A DNA stretch of 55,617 bases from Mycobacterium gordonae (GCF_002101675.1 NZ_LQOY01000050.1:1-55617); one strand, 5' to 3'. Shown: positions 27,821-38,809, counted from the first letter of the stretch. Translations and numbers: made by a program. The notes: generated by a model from the letters alone, not told the origin.

Positions 27821-28318
27821 TCAGCGACGAGCGAGGCAGAACCGCGTCAAGAGGTCTTGACCGGTAAGAAACGGAAGCATTCGCGGTGGACCCCGCGTGG
27901 GGGCCATCGCAAGATTGGTCAGCGCAACCGCGATAGCGACAACCGCCGTCACGACACCGACCTCAACCAAGGTGGTAGCCGACCGCGGTAACGACGCGGT
28001 GGCGAACACGTCGTGGCATTCGATCAACGAGCTGTTGAAAAGGTGGGCGTGGTCGACGTTGACGGTGACCTGCCCGCCCACCGAGGCCAGCAGTGCATGT
28101 GGGTGGTGTGGTTCACGGGTCTGCGAGGGCAGCATTGCCGAGTGACACACCAGAATGAACAGCCACGTCACAGCGGCGACGGCGGTCAGCAATCGCCACC
28201 TCGGGCCGCTCAGTGGAAGCATAGGCGAACGCGCGCCCACGACGCTTGGCCGCTCACCCGCAGTCACGGGAAGCGAGAAGTCACGAACCGGTGCCGTCCG
28301 TGCCCAACCGGACCTCAT
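27821..28318 (-). CDS. lpqS: LpqS-like protein, copy 2
   Basis: 165 residues from ATG 28318. After about 40 residues there is a hydrophobic segment (WRLLTAVAAVTWLFILVC) and then a His-rich domain (EPHHPHALLASVGG, NVDHAHLFNSS, ECHDVF). The ending TGQDLLTRFCLARR is, as I recall it, identical to that of M. tuberculosis LpqS. The start chosen has GGAGGGG immediately upstream, inside the copper operator; a shorter protein from the ATG near 28222 is possible. A cysteine at the end of the hydrophobic segment (LFILVC) could act as a lipobox. It is transcribed towards the Gly-His gene. Confidence 0.85.
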   Translation of the reverse strand: MRSGWARTAPVRDFSLPVTAGERPSVVGARSPMLPLSGPRWRLLTAVAAVTWLFILVCHSAMLPSQTREPHHPHALLASVGGQVTVNVDHAHLFNSSLIECHDVFATASLPRSATTLVEVGVVTAVVAIAVALTNLAMAPTRGPPRMLPFLTGQDLLTRFCLARR

Positions 28319-28332
28319 ACCCCTCCAGGGTA
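28318..28332 (-). promoter_or_regulatory. RicR-type copper operator before lpqS copy 2
   Basis: The gene strand reads TACCCTGGAGGGGTA followed directly by TG of the ATG. The right half contains GGAGGGG, the best ribosome-binding match for lpqS. As with lpqS copy 1, operator and ribosome site are the same bases, although the spacing to the ATG is short. Confidence 0.75.
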
Positions 28333-28651
28333 CGCTGCGGCTAATCTTCTGACAACCGACACTAGGGTTTCGGACGCTCAACTCGAACGTTGGTGCGTGA
28401 CGTCGGGCGCGGGTCGTGTAGCCGGTGAGGTATGTCGCACTGGGCAAGCTCAAATGCCCGCTGGATCGAAATCACTTGTTCCTGGTTAAGGTTTGACCGC
28501 GTATCCGTCACCGCGGAAACACGAACCGACGGCCGAGCGTAGTGAATAGTTGTCAATAAGCCAATCGAATGCAGGTATCGGATTCCGCAAGCTTTCCGCC
28601 CGCTTCCCCGGAAATTAACACTTACTGTCTGGGCGGACCTATTATTTGTCC

Positions 28652-30643
28652 ATGCCACTGGCGGTCGGCGAAGCTTTTGCGGGATTCATTATCCTGCGGG
28701 TGCTCGGTGAGGGGGCCATGGGCACGGTATATCTGGCCCAACATCCGCGGTTGCCACGCCAGGATGCCGTGAAGGTCCTTTCGGCTCACCTCACCGCCGA
28801 CCCGGAATACCGGGCCAGGTTCGTGCGCGAGGCCGACATAGCCGCCGGCCTTTCGCATCCCAACATTCTCGGCATCCATGACCGGGGCGAGTCCGACGGC
28901 CAGTTTTGGATCTCCATGGATTTTGTCCGTGGCAGTGATGCGGCGAGATTGTTGCGCGAGCACTTTCCCCGCGGGATGCCCGTGGGCCTGGTCATGCAGA
29001 TCGTCTTTGCCGTCGCGTCGGCTCTGGATCACGCACATCAGCGCGGTCTTCTGCATCGTGACGTCAAACCGTCGAACATCCTGATCGCTGACCTGGGGTC
29101 GGAGGCACAACGGGTATTCCTGGCCGACTTCGGCATTGCCCGGCCGGTCGATGACACAGCGGGTCTGACCGCCACCAACGTTTCCATTGGCACGGTTGCC
29201 TATGCCGCGCCCGAACAGCTGATGGGTGAGCCCATCGATGGCCGCGCGGATCAGTATGCGCTGGCCTGCAGTGCTTTTCACTTGCTGACCGGCGCCCAGC
29301 CTTACGACTTTTCCAGCGCTGCAACCGTGATCACCAAGCATGTGATGGCGCCGCCGCCGCCGATCGGCCACCGCCGCCCCGAATTGGCGCCGCTGGAGCC
29401 GGTGTTCCTCATGGCGATGGCCAAGAAGCCGGCCGAGCGGTTCGCCCGCTGCAAAGAGTTTGCCGCCCAGCTGCAACGGGCGTTGGACTGGGCCGCCGCC
29501 TCTACCCGACTTGCGCCGCAACCTATCCTGGGGCCACACACCCAAGACACCCAAACTGTGGCTGCGGGATATGCGCCCGCCAGGCCTCTGCCGCCGTCAC
29601 CGTCACTACCACCACCATCAGTACCAACACCCTCGCTACCGCCGTCACCATCACCGCCACCGGCGGGCAAGGGGCGAGAACGGCGCAACTCCGTCCTGGT
29701 TGGCGCTCTGGTAGCGGTAGCATTGCTGATCGCCGGTGGTGGGATCTTCGCGATCGTCAAACTTGCCACGCACGACCATCAGACCGAGCCGGCATCGCCG
29801 ACCGCCACGGCGCCCGGCGCCAGTCCCGCCGCGGGCCCTTTCACGGGCACGTATAGGGGCGATAATGGCCAAGCCCTCGGTCCCGGCCTCGACGGCGGGC
29901 CTCTGGCAGGCTCGAAGCCGTCAACCGCGACATGGAGCGTGCGCTCGGTGTGCCGGCCTACTGGCTGCCTGGCGACCGCATCACGCCAAGGCGGTGAAAC
30001 CACAGCACCTTCGATGATGGTCTTCGACGACGTCGGCGGACGCTGGTTGGCCGTGGCACTCAGCACAGACACCTGCCGCGACGCGCCGTCCGAATTCTGG
30101 GTTGTGATGACCTTGCAACCGCGACCAGACAGCGCCCTGGCCGGGGAAATCAGCAAAACCAGCGCCAACGGCTGCGCTACACGAACACCAGTGACCTTTA
30201 CCCGCACCGGAGACGTCGACGTCAATAGCGTTGCCGACCCGGCGAGCCAGCCGCCACGGGTGGTGTCGCCGGCCGAAGCGCTGCGCGGCCGCTACCACGA
30301 CACGGTCTCCTCGGCGGAGGGGATGAAGCCGAACGAGTACGACTGGACGGTCCGTACCGAGTGTCTTCGCACCGGCGATCGGTGCATGAGCTTTTTCCAC
30401 GCGCCTCCCAATGCGTCCAAGCCACTCGTATTCAGCAGCGGAAGCTGGACCTGGTCTGGCGGGTCGGACGGAAAGTGCGGGAACGGCGTTACGGCGCCGG
30501 TGAAGGAAACGGTCGAGTTTTCGCTGCCCCAACCACCCCAGGATCCGATCACGTTGCTCGTCGGGCGCGGTCACCACGAACAGACCGGAGCCTGCACCCA
30601 CAGCGCGCACTTCGACGAAAAATTCGAGCGCACTGGCAATTAG
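28652..30643 (+). CDS. Membrane Ser/Thr protein kinase with cysteine-containing outer domain
   Basis: 663 residues from ATG 28652 (a TTG at 28646 is possible). The kinase domain shows [13 protein letters not shown] with the lysine near 41, [15 protein letters not shown] and APEQL. A Pro/Ser-rich linker (about 300-345) with PSLPPPS-type repeats leads to one membrane helix ([20 protein letters not shown]). The outer domain of about 270 residues contains two similar modules with paired cysteines ([10 protein letters not shown] and [13 protein letters not shown]) and is probably disulfide-bonded. This resembles PknF/PknJ-type mycobacterial kinases more than PknD. The signal it senses is unknown. 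It is isolated from any obvious operon. Confidence 0.9.
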   Translation: MPLAVGEAFAGFIILRVLGEGAMGTVYLAQHPRLPRQDAVKVLSAHLTADPEYRARFVREADIAAGLSHPNILGIHDRGESDGQFWISMDFVRGSDAARLLREHFPRGMPVGLVMQIVFAVASALDHAHQRGLLHRDVKPSNILIADLGSEAQRVFLADFGIARPVDDTAGLTATNVSIGTVAYAAPEQLMGEPIDGRADQYALACSAFHLLTGAQPYDFSSAATVITKHVMAPPPPIGHRRPELAPLEPVFLMAMAKKPAERFARCKEFAAQLQRALDWAAASTRLAPQPILGPHTQDTQTVAAGYAPARPLPPSPSLPPPSVPTPSLPPSPSPPPAGKGRERRNSVLVGALVAVALLIAGGGIFAIVKLATHDHQTEPASPTATAPGASPAAGPFTGTYRGDNGQALGPGLDGGPLAGSKPSTATWSVRSVCRPTGCLATASRQGGETTAPSMMVFDDVGGRWLAVALSTDTCRDAPSEFWVVMTLQPRPDSALAGEISKTSANGCATRTPVTFTRTGDVDVNSVADPASQPPRVVSPAEALRGRYHDTVSSAEGMKPNEYDWTVRTECLRTGDRCMSFFHAPPNASKPLVFSSGSWTWSGGSDGKCGNGVTAPVKETVEFSLPQPPQDPITLLVGRGHHEQTGACTHSAHFDEKFERTGN

Positions 30644-31936
30644 CGGTCGTGCATCGGTGATCATTCCGTCCACGTCGTCGACAAATGCCCGCATCACACC
30701 GGATCGCCAACTGCCCAGGCGTGAACGTGAAATCCCAAACCTGAACGGGCAGGACCCATCCCGCGGGTAATGACCGTAACCGACCAACCCGCGGCGGCAC
30801 CTGTAGGCAGTTCCCGTCGCGTGCTGGCCGTGAGGCAGGCCAGAAGGCTACCTGTATTGCCGGACAGGGGGCGATCTGCGTGAACGTGAACGCAACGCTC
30901 GTCATTCCGGCCGCCCCTTGATGCGGCGCAGTATCCGAGCAAGGCGTGCGCCGAACGCCATAGCAGCCACGCTACGTGCGTGATTGCCGTGGCCGGCACC
31001 GCCGCCGCGCCGAGAACATGCCGCCACCGAAAGGACCTACACCGCAACGGCTTACGAGACTGCTGATTGGGCGCGACAAGGCGTTCGACGAACCCCAGCT
31101 GGAACCCTTCTACCTGTGTGGCATCAAATCCGATCGCCGGAGGTATTTAATGGGCGAGGCGGGAAGCGGTTCCGGGCCCGTGTAGACCGTAGGCCTCCGC
31201 TGGAATTCATCGTCGTCGATCTCGCTAAGCTAAGTGCATAGCGTTGTGCAAGCAGGCTTTCCACTTTACCTGGCCCGGCAGCTGCGGACGAGCCGGCGCC
31301 GCGCGATGAACTCACGTAGCGCGCCACAAATACGACGGCAGTACTCACCAATGCCCGAAAACATCACCATCGTCACGGTCAGGACCTGCGGGTTCGGCTA
31401 TACCGCGTTTGCGGCCGATGCTTAGTGCTCGCTGACCAAGGACACCGGCTTGGTCGAACGCGCGCTGCACTAACAGCCCAGTTCCGCCTCCGCTAAGGCC
31501 ATCTGTTTAAGGATGCAGTACATCACAGTGACGTCGGAAGTCGTTACATCGCAATACGTTACGACGAAACACTTCTGCTGGCCGGGCTAATCTCATCGGT
31601 TGAGAAGGTCGGTGATGCCCTCGACAATGCTCGACAATGCGTTGCGCGAGAAGACGACCGGGCTCTACAAGACGGAGTGCGTCTGCGAAGGTTGCCCCGT
31701 TCCGCAGCGGGCCGATACGCACCCTGGCCGACCAGGAGAACGTCCCCTCGGCGTGGGTGAGCTGGTATAAAACGAGCACTGGTTGATGTACCGACTTGGG
31801 CGGATCCCACCCACAGAAGCCGAGACCGAGTACTACGCGCGGCGGCAAGCCGGCGACTCCATCGGCCGTCCGTAGGTCCGGCGTGGCGGCGGGGGTGCGC
31901 CACCGAAGGAAATGCGGTCCGGCAGACTCAGAGCTT
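30644..31936. other. 1.29-kb stretch with no recognised gene
   Basis: Short open frames occur on both strands. One plus-strand stretch near 31030-31130 (TATAYETADWARQGVRR) looks protein-like but has no start and no continuity. I cannot assign any gene. It probably contains relics. Confidence 0.45.
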
Positions 31937-32470
31937 GTGGTGGAGTTGTTGACCGCGGTCAAGCCGGAGGAAGACTCCCGGCCGCCGTTGTTGCTGCGGG
32001 TCCCGCTCGCTGGCGGTGACCTGCTGTCCCGCACGTCGGGGACCTGGCCGCGGAAAAGGCTTTGTTCGCCTACCCGGTACCGCTGGACGAGTGGCCCGCC
32101 GATCCGGTGATCGTCGAACGAGTGCCGTTGCGCTCGTGTCGTCGGCGCGGCGCGGCGATCGACGTGACCTTTGAACGGTCCCGGCGCAACCGCTCCCAGC
32201 TCGTGTTCACCCACGGTCGGGGCCGGGATATGGTGTTTTGGGCAGTCACCGCGCACCCGCAAGCAGGCACGCCCGAATTGCGCACTCCGACCGCCCGCGC
32301 CCACGGCATCGACGAGCTGCAGATCGTCGTCGACAGCCACGAGCAGTACCGGTTCCCCACCCAACAGGTCACCACGGTCAAGCGGGCGCTGCCGCGTGGG
32401 GACTACGGGATGGTCGTCGACAGTCAGCTGGTCGCCAGCGTGAAACACAAGTCACTGGCCGATCTGAGCG

Positions 32471-32490
32471 CTAGTACTGCAGCCGTAGAT
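32471..32490. repeat. Left inverted repeat of the IS701 element
   Basis: This 20-base end is a perfect reverse complement of 33886-33905. The first four bases, CTAG, are palindromic and are shared with the target duplication. Confidence 0.92.
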
Positions 32491-32495
32491 CGTGG

Positions 32496-33818
32496 TCATT
32501 GGGTTTCTCGTCGTCGGTAGTGGGATTGGCGGGCTCGGTATTGGTGTTGTCGTCGCCAGCGTGACCAGGCCAGCAGGCTGATGATGGTGCGGGTGGTGGT
32601 CAGTAGTAGGGCGTCGAAGAGTCGGCGGAATTCGTTGACGGTCAACGTGATCAGGCCTGCGGGTGTGGGTGTGGTGTCGCGTTCGGTGGCGGTGGCCACG
32701 GCCAGGAATGCATAGGCGAGCATGGCAGGGTGGTCCAGCGGTGCCAGGAGCGCCAGCGCCGAACCTGGTGTTGGTCAAGACCGGTCAGACCTTTGGCGGC
32801 TTGGAAGGATTCTTCGATGCGCCAGCGCTGGCCGGCCACGGCCACCAGGGTGCGCAGTGGCACCGGTTTGGGGCTGTAGCAGCGCAGGTAAGCGTGCTCG
32901 CGGGTGGTGTCGTTGCGTCGGATCAGCAAATGGTGGATACCGGTGTCGGTGTCATCTTCGGCCAGCAGCCGAAACCAAGCCCACGAATACAGCCGCGGTC
33001 GGTGCGCGCCGGGGCCGGCGGAGTGTTGCTGCCAGGCGTGGGACGGGATCAGCGCCGGGAGGGCATCGACGCGGATCGGGCCGGCGTCGGTGGGTACGCG
33101 GCGGTTGGCCGCGACGGCCAACACATAGCCCAACTGGTGGCCGCGCACGGCCGCCCGCAGCTTCGGGTCGGCGCCATACACTTCATCCCCAGCCACCCAC
33201 GCCGCGGGAACTTCTGCGGCCACAGCACGGTCGATCAGCGTGCGGCCAGGGCAGGTTTGGTCGCGAAAACCCGCTTATCCTCGGGGATTCCGGCATCAGC
33301 GCAGCGCTCCGAGTCCTCGCACCACGACGTGGGCAGATACAGTGCGCGATCGATCAGGGCGTGTCCGCGCGGGGCGGCATAGGTCAAATACACCGCCACC
33401 TGGGAATTCTCGATACGCCCTGCGGTACCGCTGTATTGGCGTTGCACCCCGGCCGAATGGATGCCTTTCTTGATGTCGCCGGTCTCGTCCACGATCAGGA
33501 TCGCGCCGCGATCACCGAATGCATCGGCCACGTAATCACGCAGATCATCGCGCACGTCATCGGCATCCCAGCTGGCCCGCCCAACTGGTGCTGCAGCCCA
33601 TCAGGGGTGGTCGCGCCACGATGTTCGGCGATGGTCCAGCAATTCTTGCGGTCCAAGCCAGAGACCATCCCGGCCATCAGCTCACCGGTATGGCGCAGCG
33701 GCTCATACCGGGCGAAACGCGGCGCGATCCGATCCATCACCGCCGAAAACTCCGACAACCACCGATCCAGGTCTACGCTATGAACCGCGGCGACCGCGGC
33801 CAATTCAGATGTATTCAC
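32496..33818 (-). pseudogene. IS701-family transposase, frameshifted
   Basis: The minus strand reads DRWLSEFSAVMDRIAPRFAR and GLDRKNCWTIAEHRG. After a shift near 33575 it reads VDETGDIKKGIHSAGVQRQY and GRIENSQVAVYLTYA, after another near 33235 AAWVAGDEVYGADPKLRAAV and ESFQAAKGLTGLDQHQVRRW, and after a third near 32735 LITLTVNEFRRLFDALL. These are consecutive blocks of the IS701 DDE transposase, with its VDETGD and GDEVYG acidic motifs. Three or more frameshifts make it inactive. Confidence 0.9.
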
Positions 33819-33885
33819 AAACTCCGAACAATGCCGCGGTCACCGCCCTGACCAGCGCAGACACGCCGAAAACACACCAATCTCA

Positions 33886-33905
33886 ATCTACGGCTGCAGT
33901 ACTAG
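33886..33905. repeat. Right inverted repeat of the IS701 element
   Basis: Reads atctacggctgcagtactag, the exact reverse complement of the left end. The final CTAG abuts the continuing ERCC4 sequence (cctcaccggcgg). Confidence 0.92.
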
Positions 33906-34355
33906 CCTCACCGGCGGCAAGCTGCGCTACCAGGTCGGCGACCTGGCCGCGCTCCCGCGCGCGGCGGTGGTCATCGCGGATCGCTACTCGCAACTGTTCA
34001 AGCTTGACCGTGTCCGCCCCGCTGTAATCGCCGACGGCCTGGCCGAACTGCAGATCCGCTGGCCGAGCGTGCCCGTTGTGTTCTGCGAGACCCGCCGACT
34101 CGCTCAGAAATGGACCTACCGGTTCCTCGCCGCCACCCACGCCTGGGCGATCACCGAAAAAGCTGCCCTGCAACGCGTTTCACCCACACTCTTGGCATCA
34201 GCGAACTCGATGAGGCGCCCGCATCGCCGGCACCGCCAACCGCACAGGTCCGCGCCTGGGCCCGCAACGCCGGGTTGCCGGTACCCGATCGCGGGCGGCT
34301 CCGCCCCGAGATCTGGACTGCCTCACACGACGCCAACCCGCCGAACCAACCCTAG

Positions 34356-34712
34356 CGCCCACAGCCCCTACCATGCTCCACCACCAGATCGAAAGCACAC
34401 CGATCACACGAAAAAGGTGTGCACCAAATCCGGGATGCTTCAGAGCACCCCAGGGGCCAGCAGGTGGGCGGGTCGTTTTCCAGTTCAATGTGAACTGTGG
34501 TGGCGCACACCGTCGGTGCCGCAGCCGAGGCTGGTGGGTGCATTAGGGACGGGTAGCGATTCGGGCAGCGGGTACTCGACTATCCGCGCAAGCACTTCGC
34601 GACGCGTAGCTGCGGTGAGCGCAGGCTGACCTGCTCCGAATACTCGGCGCCGGCTGCCGCCGTGACCCGTTTAGCTGCAGGCAAACCGTCTAAAACGTCC
34701 AGGAAGGGAACA
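34356..34712. other. 357-bp upstream region of the multicopper oxidase gene
   Basis: No gene is recognised. I searched for the palindrome TACCCTNNNGGGGTA and saw no good match; only isolated GGGTA half-sites occur near 34552 and 34570. If the oxidase is copper-induced, its site is degenerate or read from elsewhere. Confidence 0.5.
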
Positions 34713-36227
34713 GTGGTGAAAGTAGGGTGGGATGCCGTTCAACTGAACCGGCGGGCGTTGCTCGCTGCCTCGGCCGCCGGCGCAGCCGGGTTGGCCCTGT
34801 CAGCATGCGGCCGCAGCGACCCCTCACCCACCCTCGGGCAGGCCATCGCAGCCACCGAGCGGGCCCGGCCGCACACCGGACGCACCGTGACCGCCACACT
34901 GACAGCGCAACCCGCGTCCATCGACCTCGGCGGGCCCGTCGCCCGCACACTGGCCTACGGCGACGCCCTGCCCGGCACGCTGATCCGCGCCAACGTCGGC
35001 GACGAACTGGCCGTGACGGTGAAGAACCGGCTCAACAGCCCTACCTCAGTGCATTGGCACGGCATCGCCCTTCGCAACGACATGGATGGCGCGTTTCCCG
35101 CCACCCCAAACATCGCCGCCAACAGCGACTTCACCTACCGGTTTTCGTCGCCTCATCCAGGCACATTCTGGGGTCATCCACACGTCGGCCTGCAGACAGA
35201 CTACGGGCTGTATCTGCCGGTGATCATCGACGACCCCGCCGACCCAGGCCGCTACGACGCCGAATGGATTGTGCTGCTTGATGATTGGACTGACGGAATC
35301 GGCAAGAGTCCACAACAGATCTATGACGAGTTGAGGGGCACCCAGATGCCGGCCTCGGCCCCGGGCGAGCATGACATGCCCGGAATGTCCGCGGTCGGCC
35401 GCAGCGCTTTGCTTGCCGGAGACTCCGGCGACGTTGACTACCCCTATTACCTGGTCAATGGACGGGTGCCGGCGGCACCGACCACGTTCAACGCCAAACC
35501 CGGACAGCGCATCCGCATCCGTCTCATCAATGTCGGTGCCGAGACCGCCTTTCGGGTAGCCCTGGCGGGTCACGTCATGACGGTCACCCACACCGATGGT
35601 TATCCCGTCGTCCCCACCGACGTCGACGCGCTGCTGCTGGGCATGGCCGAGCGCTACGACGTCGTCGTCACCGCCGGTGACGGGGTGTTCCCGCTGGTCG
35701 CCGTACCCGAAGGCAAGAAAGGGATGCCGGGCAGAGCCATGCTGTCGACCGCGGCCGGCGCCCCACCAGACGCCAGCTTCCAGCCCTCAGAGCTCAACGG
35801 CCGGGTCGGTACCGTCGACATTTTCACCGCTTCACCGGCGGCCACCCTGGGGTCGCCGCAATCGGAGGTGAATCTGCCGCTCGAGCTGACCGGATCGATG
35901 GAGAAGTATGACTGGTCCATCAATGGCAAGCCTTACCCGGACAATCCACCAGTGACCGTCAAACAAGGCCAGCGAGCCACCCTCGCCTTCACCAATTCCA
36001 CGATGATGTACCACCCCATGCATCTGCACGGTCACACGTTCCAAGTGATCAAGTCCGACGGCAGCCTGGGCGCCCGCAAAGACACCGTGATCGTGCTGCC
36101 CAACCAAAAACTCAACGCGGTGCTCGTCGCCGACAACCCGGGCACCTGGGTGGTGCATTGCCACCACACCTACCACCTGGAGGCGGGCATGCAGTCCCTG
36201 CTCAACTACACCGGCTATAGCGACTGA
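34713..36227 (+). CDS. mmcO: Tat-exported multicopper oxidase (MmcO-like)
   Basis: About 504 residues from GTG 34713 or 34716, with AGGAAGGG upstream. The twin arginine (NRRALLAASAAGAAG) and lipobox ALSACG indicate a Tat-exported lipoprotein that receives copper in the cytoplasm. Copper ligands are complete: SVHWHGI and FWGHPHVG for the trinuclear centre, then YHPMHLHGHTF and VVHCHHTYHLEAGM, the last including the type 1 copper cysteine, histidine and methionine. A Met-rich loop (GEHDMPGMS) could feed cuprous copper. It matches M. tuberculosis Rv0846c, which oxidises Cu(I) and supports copper resistance. It stands upstream of the intact ATPase cassette. Confidence 0.93.
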   Translation: MVKVGWDAVQLNRRALLAASAAGAAGLALSACGRSDPSPTLGQAIAATERARPHTGRTVTATLTAQPASIDLGGPVARTLAYGDALPGTLIRANVGDELAVTVKNRLNSPTSVHWHGIALRNDMDGAFPATPNIAANSDFTYRFSSPHPGTFWGHPHVGLQTDYGLYLPVIIDDPADPGRYDAEWIVLLDDWTDGIGKSPQQIYDELRGTQMPASAPGEHDMPGMSAVGRSALLAGDSGDVDYPYYLVNGRVPAAPTTFNAKPGQRIRIRLINVGAETAFRVALAGHVMTVTHTDGYPVVPTDVDALLLGMAERYDVVVTAGDGVFPLVAVPEGKKGMPGRAMLSTAAGAPPDASFQPSELNGRVGTVDIFTASPAATLGSPQSEVNLPLELTGSMEKYDWSINGKPYPDNPPVTVKQGQRATLAFTNSTMMYHPMHLHGHTFQVIKSDGSLGARKDTVIVLPNQKLNAVLVADNPGTWVVHCHHTYHLEAGMQSLLNYTGYSD

Positions 36228-36313
36228 CCACGTCGCATCGCCGCTGGTGTCTGCACTGTCGACTGTGATGACGCCAGCGTGCCTACTCGTTTCCCGCTCG
36301 GTGGCAGCTTTGG

Positions 36314-38566
36314 CTATGCGTGCGGTTTGAAGGTGCGCAGCCGGAGGCTGTTGGTGAGCACGAATACTGAGGAGAACGCCATCGCCGCACCCGCCAACAT
36401 GGGGTTGAGCAGGCCCGCGGCTGCCAGCGGCAGTGCGGCGATGTTGTAGGCGAACGCCCAGAACAGGTTGCCCTTGATCGTCGCCAACGTCTTACGCGAG
36501 AGCTCAATGGCGGCGGGCACCGCGCGCAGATCACCGCGAACCAGTGTCAGATCGCTGGCCTCGATCGCGACGTCGGTACCGGTCCCCATCGCAAGCCCCA
36601 GATCGGCCTGCGCCAGGGCCGCGGCGTCGTTGACACCGTCACCGACCATGGCCACCACCTTGCCCTGGGCCTGCAACCGTCGCACCACCTCCACCTTGTC
36701 TCGGGGCAGCACGTCGGCGATGACCTGGTCGATGCCCACCTGCCCAGCGATGGCACGGGCTGCGGCTGCGTTGTCGCCCGTCAGCATGATCGGGGTCAAT
36801 CCCAGCGCACGCAGCCGCTCGACGGCCTCGACCGACGTCGGCTTCACCGCATCGGCGACCACCAGGATTCCCCTGGCCGTGTCGTCCCAGCTGACCACGA
36901 CCGCGGTCTTGCCTTCGGACTCGGCCTGACCCAGCGACCCGGTGAGGCTGTCCGGTAGCTGCTGGCAGCGATCCGCCAGCAGTTGCCGGCCCACTGTCAT
37001 GGCGTGACCGTCGACGATGCCCTGCACGCCCAACCCTTCCCGGTTGGCGAAACCCTCGACGGGGGGCAGCTGACCGACTTTGTCACGAGCTGCCTTCGCG
37101 ATCGCGCGGCCGATCGGGTGCTCGGAGGAGTCCTCCAGCGCGCCCGCCAACCGCAGCACCTCGGCGGGCTGCTCATCGGGTGCAGCGATGACATCCAGCA
37201 GGGCCATGTTGCCGGTGGTGACGGTGCCGGTCTTGTCGAGCACGATGGTGTCGATTCGCCGCGTGGACTCCAGCACTTCGGGTCCCTTGATCAAGATCCC
37301 GAGTTGTGCCCCACGGCCGGTGCCGACCATCAAGGCGGTCGGTGTGGCAAGACCCAGGGCACACGGGCACGCGATGATCAGCACCGCCACCGCCGCAGTG
37401 AAAGCGGCGGCAACCGATCCGGTTGCCGCGATCCAGAACCCGAGTGTCGCCAATGACAGCGCGATCACGATCGGCACGAAAATTCCCGAGATCCGATCGG
37501 CCAACCGCTGCGCCTGCGCTTTGCCCGATTGCGCCTCTTCGACCAGCCGCGCCATTTGCGCCAACTGGGTATCCGACCCGATCCGGTTGGCGCGCACCAC
37601 GATTCGCCCGCCAACATTGACGGTGGCGCCCACTACCTGATCTCCGGGGCCGACTTCAACCGGCACCGACTCACCAGTGAGCATAGAGGCATCCACCGCC
37701 GAGGAGCCCTCGATAACCAGGCCATCGGTAGCCACCTTCTCGCCAGGGCGTACCACGAATTCGTCACCGATGGCGAGTTGCTCAATCGGAATGCGGTGCT
37801 CGACACCGTCTTTGCGCACCGCGACCACCCTGGCGCCGAGTTCGAGCAGCGCCCGCAGCGCCGCACCGGCCCGCCGCTTGGACCGGACCTCAAAGAACCG
37901 GCCGGCGAGAATGAAGGTGGTGACGCCTGCGGCCGCCTCCAGATAAATGTTGCTGGTGCCATCGGTACGGGAGATTGTCAGCTCGAATTGGTGCCTCATG
38001 CCCGCCATCCCGGCGGTGCCCCAGAACAACGCATACACCGACCAACCCAATGCGGCGATCGTCCCCATCGAGATCAGCGTGTCCATGGTGGCGGTGTGGT
38101 GCCGCAGGTTCACCCACGCGGCCCTATGAAATGGAAGCCCACCCCACACCACCACCGGCGCGGCCAGCGTCAACGAGAGCCACTGCCAATTGGCGAACTG
38201 CAGGGCGGGCACCATGGCCATCGCAAGCACCGGCACGGTCAACACCAGTGAAACCAGTAGTCGTTGCCTGATCGCCGCCGCCGGATCGGTCGCTGCGCCC
38301 GGCACGGCAGACTCGTCGTTCGTGGCCGGTGAACCCTGGCTGGGCGGTTGGGCGGTATAGCCCGCCTGCTCCACCGTCATCACCAGCTGATCGGGTGCGA
38401 CGTTGCCAACGTAGTCAACGCTGGCCCTCTCGGTGGCATAGTTGACCGAGGCGCTGACGCCGTCGATCTTGTTGAGCTTCTTCTCAATTCGGGCGGCGCA
38501 CGAAGCACACGTCATCCCACCGATCCGCAGCTCAAGATGCCGGGCGGTTTCCGTGGCGGAATCCAT
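36314..38566 (-). CDS. P1B-type copper-exporting ATPase
   Basis: 750 residues from ATG 38566. It has one N-terminal HMA domain ([11 protein letters not shown], Cys20 and Cys23), six to eight membrane helices, the CPC site at 400-402 in [13 protein letters not shown], phosphorylation site DKTGT at 444-448, the SEHPIGRAI histidine motif and [10 protein letters not shown]. These are the CopA-type residues for pumping Cu(I) out using ATP. It is close in length to CtpA/CtpB of M. tuberculosis but is a distinct lineage by my reading. It follows copZ with a 36-bp gap and shares that gene's operator. It is the intact counterpart of 18238-20491. Confidence 0.94.
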   Translation of the reverse strand: MDSATETARHLELRIGGMTCASCAARIEKKLNKIDGVSASVNYATERASVDYVGNVAPDQLVMTVEQAGYTAQPPSQGSPATNDESAVPGAATDPAAAIRQRLLVSLVLTVPVLAMAMVPALQFANWQWLSLTLAAPVVVWGGLPFHRAAWVNLRHHTATMDTLISMGTIAALGWSVYALFWGTAGMAGMRHQFELTISRTDGTSNIYLEAAAGVTTFILAGRFFEVRSKRRAGAALRALLELGARVVAVRKDGVEHRIPIEQLAIGDEFVVRPGEKVATDGLVIEGSSAVDASMLTGESVPVEVGPGDQVVGATVNVGGRIVVRANRIGSDTQLAQMARLVEEAQSGKAQAQRLADRISGIFVPIVIALSLATLGFWIAATGSVAAAFTAAVAVLIIACPCALGLATPTALMVGTGRGAQLGILIKGPEVLESTRRIDTIVLDKTGTVTTGNMALLDVIAAPDEQPAEVLRLAGALEDSSEHPIGRAIAKAARDKVGQLPPVEGFANREGLGVQGIVDGHAMTVGRQLLADRCQQLPDSLTGSLGQAESEGKTAVVVSWDDTARGILVVADAVKPTSVEAVERLRALGLTPIMLTGDNAAAARAIAGQVGIDQVIADVLPRDKVEVVRRLQAQGKVVAMVGDGVNDAAALAQADLGLAMGTGTDVAIEASDLTLVRGDLRAVPAAIELSRKTLATIKGNLFWAFAYNIAALPLAAAGLLNPMLAGAAMAFSSVFVLTNSLRLRTFKPHA

Positions 38567-38602
38567 GCTCTGTTTCCTTCAGTCCAATCGCGACAGGTCG
38601 TC

Positions 38603-38809
38603 TTAGCGAACCAACTGGTAGCCGGCCTCTTCCACCGCGGCCTTGACCGCATCCAGCTCGACCACGCCATCGCTGTCAATGGTCACCCTGCCGCTGCCAA
38701 GCTCCACGTCCACTGCCGTGACATCAGGAATGCTGCCAACTTCCTCACGAACAGAGGAAGCGCAGTGCCCACAGGTCATCCCAGAAACAATCACGGTCAA
38801 GGTACTCAT
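38603..38809 (-). CDS. CopZ-like heavy-metal chaperone, copy 2
   Basis: 68 residues from ATG 38809 with GGAGAG upstream. The single HMA domain has its SGMTCGHCASSV metal site and ends EEAGYQLVR. It probably donates Cu(I) to the ATPase encoded next. It differs from copy 1 only at the final residue. The operator at 38857-38871 lies 47 bp upstream. The same operator also lies between this gene and the divergent gene at 39015. Confidence 0.92.
   Translation of the reverse strand: MSTLTVIVSGMTCGHCASSVREEVGSIPDVTAVDVELGSGRVTIDSDGVVELDAVKAAVEEAGYQLVR

Larger units (their letters stand above)
32471..33905. mobile_element. IS701-family insertion sequence (1435 bp)
   Basis: Ends are exact inverted repeats: ctagtactgcagccgtagat at 32471-32490 and its reverse complement at 33886-33905. 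The outermost CTAG at each end fits the four-base YTAR target duplication known for IS701. Deleting one CTAG plus the element rejoins the host ERCC4 gene in frame, which fixes the boundaries. Its transposase has at least three frameshifts, so it is unlikely to move by itself. Confidence 0.92.
31937..34355 (+). pseudogene. ERCC4-domain nuclease gene split by IS701 and frameshifted
   Basis: The left part (31937-32474) encodes VELLTAVKPEEDSRPPLLLR, SRTSGTWPRKRL, then in another frame FAYPVPLDEWPADPVIVERV and HKSLADLSA. The right part (33906-34355) continues SLTGGKLRYQVGDLAALPRA, VVIADRYSQLFKLDRV and QIRWPSVPVVFCETRRLAQK. Removing the insertion and one CTAG restores LADLSASLTGGKLRY. This is the core of a mycobacterial ERCC4-type nuclease family, with HKSLADL in place of the usual ERKSLADL. 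A shifted C-terminal piece (AQVRAWARNAGLPVPDRGR) resembles an Lsr2-like DNA-binding tail. Other frameshifts near 32055 and 32240 show it was decaying or has decayed. Confidence 0.85.

Noticed and set aside
28622..29554. Long minus-strand open frame of 310 residues
   Set aside because: It lies opposite the kinase domain of a clear Ser/Thr kinase and has no family features.
31507..32448. Long minus-strand open frame of 313 residues
   Set aside because: It is antisense to the ERCC4-type pseudogene, whose plus-strand blocks are recognisable.
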